A stretch of DNA of 64,000 nucleotides from Tepidisphaeraceae bacterium. GTDB taxonomy: Bacteria; Planctomycetota; Phycisphaerae; Tepidisphaerales; Tepidisphaeraceae. The notes under the pieces are model-generated. The model worked only from the letters and a program-made list of their open reading frames with translations, ran no database searches and was not told the DNA's origin. Of this stretch, positions 35,788 to 43,913 are shown one piece after another (positions within the stretch are counted from its first letter, which is position 1; each line of letters opens with the position of its first letter). The position numbers and the translations under genes were made by a program. The stretch spans positions 62,001-126,000 of the forward strand of contig DASYHQ010000033.1 of NCBI GenBank assembly GCA_035998445.1, written 5' to 3'.

Positions 35788-36390
35788 TCTTCTGTAGGAC
35801 AGGCATTCCTGCCTGTCTCTCCCCCCGTGTTCTCTCTTCTGTGGCACAGGCATTCTTGCCTGTGTTTCTTCTGTCTTCCCTTTGCTGGTGGGACGGACAT
35901 TCTTGTCTGTCTCTCTTTACGTGTTGCGCTTCCATAAATGCAAAAGAGACGCGAAGTCGCGAAGGCGCGAAGCAGGACGCGAAGAAATGCGGAGGGCGTT
36001 GCGCCGGTTCCACCTCAATCGCGCAGCGCGTCCGTAGAGATGGATAGCGTGCTCTTTGACAACCGAATAGCTGAGGTGTGAGCTGTCGTGGATCCTCGTC
36101 GCCATCACCCGATAGTGCAAAATGGTGCATAATGGTGCACGGATTCGCGTTTTGACTTACCCAGACCGCCGCCGTGAGACGAGTTCGCGCTACTCTCTCC
36201 GTCTTCCTTCGCGTCCTGCTTCGCGCCTTCGCGACTTCGCGTCTCTTTTGCATTTGTGGAAGCGCAACGCATAGAGAAAGCCAGACCACCTAGAAAGGCA
36301 AAGACAGGAAGAGACACAGGCAAGAATGCCTGTGCCACAGAAGAGAGGATACGGGGGGAGAGACAGGCAGGAATGCCTGTCCTACAGAAG
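35788..36390. repeat. Long composite inverted-repeat cassette, about 600 bp
   Basis: Left arm in order: GACAGGCATTCCTGCCTGTC, CACAGGCATTCTTGCCTGTG, GACGGACATTCTTGTCTGTC, then CGCTTCCATAAATGCAAAAG and CGCGAAGTCGCGAAGGCGCG. The right arm repeats these in reverse order and reverse complement, from CGCGCCTTCGCGACTTCGCG (about 36218) to GACAGGCAGGAATGCCTGTC at 36361-36380. The centre (about 36010-36170) holds short sequences including TGGTGCATAATGGTGCA. No gene is inside. It fills most of the 700-base gap between purH and the CNNM-type gene. The same architecture, interrupted by the IS, is at 6432-7811. Confidence 0.85.
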
Positions 36391-36409
36391 ACTTGGCGCC
36401 GAAGTCACG

Positions 36410-37849
36410 CTACGCCACGCCCGGCCCATCGGCTTTAGCAGTGGCTTGGGTGCGGGGGCTGAGCATGACTTGGCCGACGCGTTTCTGTTGCACGCTGACC
36501 ACGCGGGCGGTGTAGTTGCCGATGGGGACGCTGTCGCCGGCCCGGGGCAGGCGGCCGAGTTCCTGCACGACATAGCCACCGACCGTGTCGACCCCGTCGG
36601 CGTCCAGTTCTTCCAGGCGCAGCCGCTCGCGAAGGGTGTGAAGTGGGAAGAGGCCGCTCACGCGGAAGTTCTCGCCTTCCATCACGAATTGGTCGGGCGC
36701 GACGGAATCGAACTCGTCCTCGATCTCGCCGACAATCTCCTCCAGCACGTCCTCCAGCGTCACGATGCCCTGCGTGGCGCCGTACTCGTCGACCACGATC
36801 GCCATGTGCACATGACCCGTCTGGAACTGCCGCAACAGCTTCGGCACGGCCAGCAGTTCGGGCACGAACAGCACGTCGCGCTTGATCTTTTGCAGATCGA
36901 TATCACCGGCGCCGATGACGTGCACCGCCGAGCCCGGCAGGCCACCGGCGATGGCGATGGCCTCCCCGGTGGGGGTGTGTTCGTCGCTGAAGCGCAGCTT
37001 GCCGGGCACGAGCTTTAAGTGCGTGAACAGGTCCTTCATGTGGACCAGTCCGATGACGTGATCGATGTCGCCGTCGCACAACGGCAAGCGGGTGAAGGCC
37101 GATTTCTGGACGGTGCGGAGGATGTCGCCCAGCGGTTGGTTCAGCAGCAGGTAGTCGACCTGCGTGCGCGGCTGCATGATCTGGCGGGCCTTCAGGTCGT
37201 TGAACTCGAACGCGCGCGTGAGCACGCTCACGTTGCCCTCGGCAATGGCCCCGTGCGAGACCGCCTGTGCCAGCAGGCCGCGCAGCTCTTCCTCGGTGTG
37301 CGGCAGCACGCCGTGCCCTCCGTGGTCGATCTTGATGCCCGAGACGCGCAGCAACTGGTTGCTGGCGGCGTTCAGCAGCCAGATCAACGGGTAGAAGAGG
37401 TACGTGAAGACGACCAACGGCAGGGCAAGCACGGGGAGCAGTTTGTCCGGGTAGTAGATCGCCCAGTTCTTCGGCGCCACTTCGCCCACCACGACGTGCA
37501 ATGCCGTGCTGATCGTAAGCGCGATGCCGATCGCCAATGCCGTGTGGGCACCGGGGCCGGGATCCGGAACGCCCATCTGATACAGAAGCGGATCGATCAG
37601 CGCCGCCAATGCTCGTTCGGTCACGGCGCCCAAGCCCAGGCTGGCGATCGTGATACCCAGCTGGCAGGTAGAGAGGTAGAGATCGAGGCGCTTCTTGATG
37701 TTCAGCGCCATGCGCGACAGTAGGCTGGTCTTGGCCGTCGCTTCCAGCCGCGACGCCCTGGCCCCCACCGCGGCAAACTCGGCGGCGACGAAATATCCGT
37801 TCAACCCCACCAACGCGAACGTGATGAGGATATTCCATGCAATGTCCAC
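36410..37849 (-). CDS. CNNM/CorC-HlyC-type membrane protein
   Basis: A 479-residue protein with the layout of the CNNM (hemolysin-like) family, which are thought to move or sense Mg2+ and other cations. The N-terminal DUF21 domain (about 1-190) has four membrane segments with FVAAEFAAVGARASRLE and TALHVVVGEVAPKN. Two CBS repeats follow, at about 215-280 and 320-380 (IGLVHMKDLFTHLK, and MAIVVDEYGATQGIVTLEDV). The CorC/HlyC C-terminal domain (about 395-470) includes VSGLFPLHTLRERL. Between the two CBS parts is an extra stretch (TPTGEAIAIAGGLPGSAVHV) that is longer than usual. The ATG at 37849 is the natural start. Confidence 0.9.
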   Translation of the reverse strand: MDIAWNILITFALVGLNGYFVAAEFAAVGARASRLEATAKTSLLSRMALNIKKRLDLYLSTCQLGITIASLGLGAVTERALAALIDPLLYQMGVPDPGPGAHTALAIGIALTISTALHVVVGEVAPKNWAIYYPDKLLPVLALPLVVFTYLFYPLIWLLNAASNQLLRVSGIKIDHGGHGVLPHTEEELRGLLAQAVSHGAIAEGNVSVLTRAFEFNDLKARQIMQPRTQVDYLLLNQPLGDILRTVQKSAFTRLPLCDGDIDHVIGLVHMKDLFTHLKLVPGKLRFSDEHTPTGEAIAIAGGLPGSAVHVIGAGDIDLQKIKRDVLFVPELLAVPKLLRQFQTGHVHMAIVVDEYGATQGIVTLEDVLEEIVGEIEDEFDSVAPDQFVMEGENFRVSGLFPLHTLRERLRLEELDADGVDTVGGYVVQELGRLPRAGDSVPIGNYTARVVSVQQKRVGQVMLSPRTQATAKADGPGVA

Positions 37850-37946
37850 CGCGGCACGTTACCGGAGGCAGGCGGGTGGGGGAAGGGGAGAGGAGGTGAG
37901 GCGGGTTGAGAGGTGGCCGTTTCAAGGGCGACCCAGAACGTGAACT

Positions 37947-38050
37947 GTCATCCCGAGCGGAGCCTAAGGCGACGGGAGGGATCTCGAACGGCCGAGAATC
38001 GCTTGTCGAGTCGAGATCCCTCAGGTCGCCAAGGCTCCCATCGGGATGAC
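37947..38050. repeat. Family C palindrome, long form
   Basis: Outer arms GTCATCCCGAGCGGAGCC and GGCTCCCATCGGGATGAC. Middle arms AGGGATCTCGA and TCGAGATCCCT, with CGGCCGAGAATCGC in the loop. It lies between two genes on the minus strand and is the best-preserved copy. Confidence 0.8.
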
Positions 38051-38095
38051 TACTCACGCAACAAGCCGCCGGGAACGGTAGGGCCGGTCGTCACC

Positions 38096-39796
38096 TCACC
38101 GCGTCGGCCCGTGCGTATGCGAGGGATCGGTCAAACTCTCGTGGAACGCCGGGAGCTTCACCGTAAACGTCGTGCCCTCGCTCGGCGTGCTGGTGACGGC
38201 GATCGTGCCCTCGTGTTCCTCGACGATCTTCTTCGTCACCGCAAGGCCCAAACCCGTGCCGCGGTTGCCCTTGGTGCTGTGGAACAGCTCGAACATGTGG
38301 TTCATCATGCTCGGCGGAATTCCGGAGCCGTTGTCGATCACCTCGAGCGTGGTCGCCTTTTCCACCGGGTCGTACTTGCAGACGACGCGGATCAGCCCCT
38401 CCTGTGGGGTGACGGCGTCCATCGCGTTGCTCAGTAGGTTCATCACCACCTGGTGCATGCCGTCGGCGTCCAACGGCACCGCGGGCAGGGAAGGGTCGAT
38501 GTCGGCGACGACCATCACGCCTTTTTCGTTGGCGGTGCCGGCGATCAGCTCGACGCATTCCTCGATCACCGTACGCGGGTTGATCGGCGACAGCTTCGGC
38601 TCGCGCTCGCGGCTGTAGGCGAGCAGGTTCATCGTTAAGTTGTAGATGCGCTCCAGGTTACGGTCGACGATGCGCCACCCCTTGGTGGCCTGAACGAGGT
38701 TGGATGCTTTGAAGCCCATCTCGACCACGTCGGCGCCGCCGCGCAACGCTTGCAGGATGTTCTTGATGCTGTGCGACAGCGCCGCGGTCGTCTCACCGAT
38801 GGCGGCCAAGCGTTCGGCTTCCAAGCCTTGGCGGTAAAGCTTTGCGTTCTGGATCGCCAGGCCGGCCTGCAAACCGATGGTGGTCAGCAGGCGAAGCTGG
38901 TCGGGGGCGTAGGTGTAGTTCTTGACCGAGCTGTCGATGTAGATGACGCCGATGATCTCGTCGCCCGGTTCCTTTTCGGTCAGCTTGCGCGCCTTGATCG
39001 GCACGCAGAGCGCGCTGCGGATGCCTAAGTCGTGGACGCTCTTGCCCTTGCTGAACCGCCGATCGGCCATCGCGTTGCTCGACAGCACGCCTTCACCGTT
39101 GGCGATGACGTGGTTGATGATGGTCCGGCTGGCGTTGATCTTCTCGGGCACGGCCGGCTTACCGTCGGCGTCTTTTTTTGGACCGCCTTCATCGCGCACC
39201 CGCACCACGTGGGGCACGAGCTCGTTCTTCTTCGGGTCGATCAGCAGGATAATGCCGCGGTCGGCCTTCAGGTTCTCGAAGACCAGGTCCATGACCACTT
39301 CGAGCACCCGGTCGACGTTGAAGCTGCTGCCCAGGGCCGCGCCGAGTTGATACAGCACCTTCAGATTGGTGACGGCGGCGGCGGCGGGCTCGGGGACGGC
39401 CAAGACCAGGCTGTCGTCGCTGCTGGCGACGGCGTGCATGATCGCGCTCTCCATGCCCGCCTCTTCACCGGCCAGCGTCACGTTGCGCCCGCTGGCCTTG
39501 TTGATGCCCGGCGTGCCACCGAGCACCAGCAGCGTCCGGCCGACGCGGACTTGGTCGCCGATCTTCAGCGTGGCCTGACCGGTCACGCGGGCGCCGTTCA
39601 CGTACGTGCCGTTCGCACTGCCGAGGTCCTTCAGCAGCCAATCGCCGCCCTGCGGGTGAATCTCGCAATGGCGGCGCGAGGCGGTGTTGTCCGTTAAAGG
39701 CAATTGCTTGCTGTCGCGACCGATGGGCGTCGGCGCGTCGGGCAGTTCGAATCGGCGGCCCTTGTCGGGACCCTGTAGGACGAGGAGCGTGAGCAC
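38096..39796 (-). CDS. FHA-GAF sensor histidine kinase
   Basis: A 566-residue soluble sensor kinase. An FHA domain lies at about 1-95 (PIGRDSKQLPL, TASRRHCEIHP, DLGSANGTYVNG), a phospho-threonine binding fold. A GAF domain is at about 150-320 (VLEVVMDLVFENLKADRGII, GIRSALCVPIK). The dimerisation helix has the phosphorylated His in AALSHSIKNILQALRGG (about residue 350). The ATPase part shows VVMNLLSNAMDAV, DNGSGIPP and GTGLGLAV. It lacks a membrane segment, so it should be cytoplasmic. FHA fused with a kinase suggests crosstalk with Ser/Thr kinases, common in planctomycetes. No response regulator gene is adjacent. Confidence 0.92.
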   Translation of the reverse strand: MLTLLVLQGPDKGRRFELPDAPTPIGRDSKQLPLTDNTASRRHCEIHPQGGDWLLKDLGSANGTYVNGARVTGQATLKIGDQVRVGRTLLVLGGTPGINKASGRNVTLAGEEAGMESAIMHAVASSDDSLVLAVPEPAAAAVTNLKVLYQLGAALGSSFNVDRVLEVVMDLVFENLKADRGIILLIDPKKNELVPHVVRVRDEGGPKKDADGKPAVPEKINASRTIINHVIANGEGVLSSNAMADRRFSKGKSVHDLGIRSALCVPIKARKLTEKEPGDEIIGVIYIDSSVKNYTYAPDQLRLLTTIGLQAGLAIQNAKLYRQGLEAERLAAIGETTAALSHSIKNILQALRGGADVVEMGFKASNLVQATKGWRIVDRNLERIYNLTMNLLAYSREREPKLSPINPRTVIEECVELIAGTANEKGVMVVADIDPSLPAVPLDADGMHQVVMNLLSNAMDAVTPQEGLIRVVCKYDPVEKATTLEVIDNGSGIPPSMMNHMFELFHSTKGNRGTGLGLAVTKKIVEEHEGTIAVTSTPSEGTTFTVKLPAFHESLTDPSHTHGPTR

Positions 39797-40119
39797 AGTA
39801 GGTGAGTTGTACCCGCCGTCGGTAGGTCAGGGAAGTGGCGCGGGTAGCGTTGGCGCGTCGCGAATCGCGTTGCATTCACTGTTGTTTAGCCAGCAATGCG
39901 TACCGTGCCGACGAAAAAGTAAACCTTGCATCCGTCATCGGCGTAGTTATGATCGACGCCAAGTCGTGGCGCGTTCATGGGCTGAGCGCGTCGCACTGGT
40001 GATTCAAATATGAATGGGCACCCGTTTCGGATGGCGATGGATCGCCGGCGAACGGGCGTGATGACGGGTTGTGAAGGCCTGCCGTCGCGTAACGAATTCG
40101 GGGAAAGGCACGGAAGCCA
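39797..40119. other. Non-coding region between divergent genes
   Basis: About 320 bases between the histidine kinase (minus) and the TPR gene that opens the flagellar block (plus). It must hold both promoters. No repeat family member, hairpin or sigma-54 box was found here. Confidence 0.45.
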
Positions 40120-42468
40120 ATGGCCACTCGGCACTCGAGCGGGCGGATTTCGCAACTCTGGCAGGTCCCTCTTCTATTGTCATCGCTGGGCTTGTTCGGG
40201 TACGCCGCGTACCTGTTTATCGACCCGAAGACCGGTCCGACGGTAGCGGAAAAAATCGTCGATGCGCGCAATTTCGTGAAGGTCGGTCGCGCCGAGGCCG
40301 GCATCGAACATCTCAACAAACTGCTGGACAGTGGCAAGCTCGATCGCGAGCAGGAGAGCCAGGTCCACCTCGCGCTCGCCGCCGCCCTCGATGCGGCCCA
40401 AAAAGAAAACCGCATCAGCATCGCGGCCAACCACCTGCGCATCATCGAGCAGATCCGCATCGGCCTCGCCCAGGGTGCCAAGCCCGACGCCGACGTCTAC
40501 AAGCGGCTCGGTGAAAGCTACGACGCGATCGATCGGCCGGCCGAGGCGCTCGATAGCTTCCGCAAGGCCATGACGCTCGACCCCGAGCGCTCGATCGCGC
40601 TACAGCGGAAGGTAATCGACCTCCAACTGTCGCGCAACGACGTCGGCCCAGCCGAGGCAGGATTGGATGAGTACCTGCGCGATGCGCGCCTCAGCGACGC
40701 CGAGCGCGCCTGGGCGATTGGTGAGAAGGCGCAGCTGCTGATCGACCGGCAGAACTACGCCGAAGCCAAGGCGCTGCTGGCGCAGAGCCTGAAGCTCGAT
40801 TCGAATCCACTGAATCAGGGTCAGGTGAACTACCGCCTTGGCTACTGCGCCTGGCGCATGGGCGACAACGCCGAGGCCGAGCGCCTGATGCGCGTGGCGC
40901 GCGAGCAGTTCAAGAACCGCCACCCGTTGGACGCCGACGCCGCCTACGCACTGGGCAAGATCTACGAGAGCCGTGGCGATGCGAAGACCTCGGGCTCGTT
41001 CTTCCAGGACGTGCTGACGACGCACCCGGACGCGAAGATCGCGACGCTGGCACGGCTGGGCCGCGCCACCAGCCGCGTGCAGATCGGCTCGGACGACGCT
41101 GCCATGGTCGACCTGAAGGAACTGGTCGCCGAGGTGTCGACGAAGGAATCGCGCAAGCAGTACAGCGCCGCGGTCGTCGGCGGACTGAAGGACGCGTCGC
41201 TACTCCTGACGACGCGCGGCAAGCTGGAACTGGCGCTCGAGTCGCTCGCGTACGAGCAGGAACTGACGCCTGACCCGGCCCCGAGCTTCTTCTCGCGGCT
41301 GGCGGTCGTTTACGAGCGCCGGGCCGACCAGTTGGAACAGAGCGGCGCCCCCGGCAACGCGGCCGACCGCATCAAGAAGGCCCAGCAGGTGCGCGAGATG
41401 CGCACGAAGGCCGGCGACGCGTACGTCGCGTTCAGTCGGTCGCTGACGATCACCGATGACGGTGGCTACGGCGACGCGCTCTGGAAGGGCATCGAGCTGT
41501 ACGACCGTGCCGCCAACCTGCAGAGCGTGATGTCGGCGCTGGACCTGTTCGTCGCAGAACGTCCGGAAGATGCGCTGGCGCCCGAGGCGCTGCGGCGGCT
41601 CGGCTTGGCATATCAGGCTGCGGGCATGTTCGACAAGGCGGTGGCAGCGTTCCAGCGCAACCAGTTCCGTTATCCGCAGTCGCTTGCGGCCAGCAAGAGC
41701 GCGGTGCCGCTGGCGCAAGCGTACGTGTCGAAGGGGCCTGATTCGTACAGCAAGGCCGAGAGCGTCCTTCGCAGTGTGATCGAGAACAACCCGCTGCTGA
41801 CGCCGGAAGCCGAGGAGTTCAAGCAGGCGCTATTCGAGTTGGCGCAGCTGTACTACCGCACGAACCGCTTCGAAGAGGCCGTGTCGCGGCTCGAAGAATT
41901 GGTCGAGCGTTACCCAAACGAAAGCCGCATGGGCCAACTGCTGTTCCTGATGGGCGACAGCTATCGCAAGAGCGCCGCGTTGCTCGATGTGCGCCTGGCG
42001 CTCGCATCCACCGAAGCCCAACCCGCCGGCGGCACCGATGGCGCCGAGGCGGCCGCTGCGAAGCGCGATCGCCTGAGCAAGGCACGGCAGCTGTACGATC
42101 GCGTCGTCGACCTCTATCGCGCCAGCACTGCTCAGCAGGACGAGACCGACAAGCTCTACCTGAAGCTGGCCCACTTCTACCGCGCCGATTGCCTGTACGA
42201 CCTCGGCAGCTACGACGAGGCCATTCGCGCTTACGACGCGGCCGCATTCCGGTATCAGGAAGACCCGTCGGCACTGGCGGCGTACGTGCAGATCGTCAAC
42301 AGCTACTGTGCGCTGGGCAAGCTGGACGAAGCCAAGACCGCCAACGAACGAGCCAAGTGGCTGCTTCGCCGCATGCCGCAGGAATCGTTCACCGACGGCT
42401 CGTTCGCCATGCCCAAGGCCTACTGGGAACAGTGGCTGAAGTGGACCAGTACGGCTGGCATGTGGTGA
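40120..42468 (+). CDS. Large membrane-anchored TPR protein
   Basis: A 782-residue protein. One membrane helix at about residues 14-33 (WQVPLLLSSLGLFGYAAYLF) is followed by about fifteen TPR-like helical pairs, so most of it should be periplasmic. Clear units: AEAGIEHLNKLLDSGKLD, AEALDSFRKAMTLDPERSI, AEAKALLAQSLKLDSNPL, AVAAFQRNQFRYPQSLA and FEEAVSRLEELVERYPNES. It has the pattern of YbgF/Tol-type or BamD-type TPR proteins but is much longer. It stands 52 bases before flgN, so it may belong to the flagellar block. The function is not known. Confidence 0.82.
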   Translation: MATRHSSGRISQLWQVPLLLSSLGLFGYAAYLFIDPKTGPTVAEKIVDARNFVKVGRAEAGIEHLNKLLDSGKLDREQESQVHLALAAALDAAQKENRISIAANHLRIIEQIRIGLAQGAKPDADVYKRLGESYDAIDRPAEALDSFRKAMTLDPERSIALQRKVIDLQLSRNDVGPAEAGLDEYLRDARLSDAERAWAIGEKAQLLIDRQNYAEAKALLAQSLKLDSNPLNQGQVNYRLGYCAWRMGDNAEAERLMRVAREQFKNRHPLDADAAYALGKIYESRGDAKTSGSFFQDVLTTHPDAKIATLARLGRATSRVQIGSDDAAMVDLKELVAEVSTKESRKQYSAAVVGGLKDASLLLTTRGKLELALESLAYEQELTPDPAPSFFSRLAVVYERRADQLEQSGAPGNAADRIKKAQQVREMRTKAGDAYVAFSRSLTITDDGGYGDALWKGIELYDRAANLQSVMSALDLFVAERPEDALAPEALRRLGLAYQAAGMFDKAVAAFQRNQFRYPQSLAASKSAVPLAQAYVSKGPDSYSKAESVLRSVIENNPLLTPEAEEFKQALFELAQLYYRTNRFEEAVSRLEELVERYPNESRMGQLLFLMGDSYRKSAALLDVRLALASTEAQPAGGTDGAEAAAAKRDRLSKARQLYDRVVDLYRASTAQQDETDKLYLKLAHFYRADCLYDLGSYDEAIRAYDAAAFRYQEDPSALAAYVQIVNSYCALGKLDEAKTANERAKWLLRRMPQESFTDGSFAMPKAYWEQWLKWTSTAGMW

Positions 42469-42520
42469 TTAGAAGAAGTGCGGAGTTCGGAGCGTGGATT
42501 GAAAGTCAGGAGCTGACCCT

Positions 42521-43021
42521 ATGAGCGCGTTCGCCTCTTCAATCCGGAATCCGCAAGCCGACATCCGCACTAGTCCCGATTCTCCCGCCGCCGTTCTGGC
42601 GGCGTTGGACGGGCAGGTCGAGTGCTATCGCAAACTGTCGAAGCTGGCGGAACAGCAGCACGAACACGTGCAGATGAGTCGTGTGGAGGAGCTGTTGACT
42701 GTGCTGCAAAGGCGGCAGGACGTGCTCGACGAAGTGGCGACGCTCGAGAAGACCGTCGGCCCGGCCAAGCGGCAGTGGAGCGCGTTCATCGCAGGGCTGG
42801 ACGCCGTCAACCGCAAGCGGGCCGAGTCGCAACTGGCCGAGACCCGAAAGCTGCTGGAAGCGATCACGCTCGCTGACCGGAACGATGCGCTGGTCCTGCA
42901 GCAACGCAAGCTAAACATCGGCCGGCAGTTGACGCAGGCCAGCGGTGCCAAGCAGGTCAACCGAAACATCGCCGCCGCCGCCTATGGCGCACGGCCAGCG
43001 CGCATGGACGTCACCAGATAG
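42521..43021 (+). CDS. flgN: FlgN-like flagellar chaperone
   Basis: A 166-residue mainly helical, coiled-coil protein. Residues about 25-110 (LAALDGQVECYRKLSKLAEQ, QMSRVEELLTVLQRRQDVLD) match the FlgN pattern of a helical hairpin with an N-terminal Leu/Gln-rich repeat. FlgN binds hook-associated proteins FlgK and FlgL before export. The genes flgK and flgL are not in this window. An AGGAG site at about 42508-42512 sets the ATG at 42521. It is 16 bases before the histidine kinase gene. FlgN is poorly conserved, so the call rests on helical pattern, size and position. Confidence 0.65.
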   Translation: MSAFASSIRNPQADIRTSPDSPAAVLAALDGQVECYRKLSKLAEQQHEHVQMSRVEELLTVLQRRQDVLDEVATLEKTVGPAKRQWSAFIAGLDAVNRKRAESQLAETRKLLEAITLADRNDALVLQQRKLNIGRQLTQASGAKQVNRNIAAAAYGARPARMDVTR

Positions 43022-43037
43022 CAGGGACCGGACAAGC

Positions 43038-43901
43038 ATGACGTTGACGGCCGACCATGATCTCTCCACCACCGCTCCCACCGCCGCCGACAATGCGCGC
43101 CGGATCGAGGAACTCGGGCGCATCATCATGGCCTACAGCGACGTCACCGAACGCCTGCAGGCGTCGCACGACCAACTGCTGCAAACGGTCGGCCTGCTAC
43201 AGCAGGAACTGAGCGAGAAGAACCGCCTGCTAGAACGCAAGCAGCGACTGGCAGCGTTGGGCGAGATGGCCGCTGGGCTGGCACACGAGATTCGCAACCC
43301 GCTCGGCGGCATTCAGCTGTACGCGTCGCTGCTGGCGCGCGATGTGGAGGATCGGCCGGCGAGCCTGACGACGGTTCAGAAGATCTCGAAAGGCGTGAAG
43401 CACCTTGAGTCGCTCGTCGGCCAGGTGCTTCACTTCACGCGCGAGATGAACGCAAGCCCGGCGGCGATGGATCTGGCCGACGTGTTGCGAAACACAGTTG
43501 ACCTCGCGTCGCCATCGGCCGAAGCGAAGTCGGCCCAAGTCACGTTGATCGGCCCCGACGCGCTACCGGTCATCGCCGACGCCACGCTAATTGGGCAGGC
43601 CGTGTTGAACCTGGTGCTGAACGCGGTGGATGCGATTGCCGACGGTGGGCGTGTGACGATCGAGTATTTCGCACCGCCGGCCGGTTCGACGGCACAGCAG
43701 TTTCACCTGATCGTGACCGATGATGGGCCGGGTATCCCCAGCGGCGCGATCGACAGCATCTTCAACCCGTTCTTCACCACGAAGGACACCGGGACGGGCC
43801 TTGGCCTGTCGATCGTGCATCGCGTCGTCGAAGCGCACGATGGGACGATCGTCGTAACGAATCTCGACAGCGTCGGAGCGCGGTTCGAGATCAGAATTTA
43901 G
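43038..43901 (+). CDS. Flagellar two-component sensor kinase (NtrB/FlrB-like)
   Basis: A 287-residue cytoplasmic kinase without membrane helices. A helical N-terminal region (about 20-70) is followed by the His-containing helix: LAALGEMAAGLAHEIRNPLG with His83 as the phosphorylation site. The ATPase domain shows VLNLVLNAVDAI, DDGPGIPSG and GTGLGLSIV. Such short kinases lie next to NtrC-type regulators and control flagellar genes (FlrB, FleS). It is followed directly by such a regulator. An ATG at 43038 is taken; an upstream in-frame ATG at 42945 overlaps flgN and is not used. The stimulus is unknown. Confidence 0.9.
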   Translation: MTLTADHDLSTTAPTAADNARRIEELGRIIMAYSDVTERLQASHDQLLQTVGLLQQELSEKNRLLERKQRLAALGEMAAGLAHEIRNPLGGIQLYASLLARDVEDRPASLTTVQKISKGVKHLESLVGQVLHFTREMNASPAAMDLADVLRNTVDLASPSAEAKSAQVTLIGPDALPVIADATLIGQAVLNLVLNAVDAIADGGRVTIEYFAPPAGSTAQQFHLIVTDDGPGIPSGAIDSIFNPFFTTKDTGTGLGLSIVHRVVEAHDGTIVVTNLDSVGARFEIRI

Positions 43902-43913
43902 TTGGGAGAGAAT

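Noticed and set aside
36005-36180. Small RNA or tRNA in the centre of the palindromic cassette
   Set aside because: No cloverleaf, CCA end or clear promoter was found; the bases look like repeat core.
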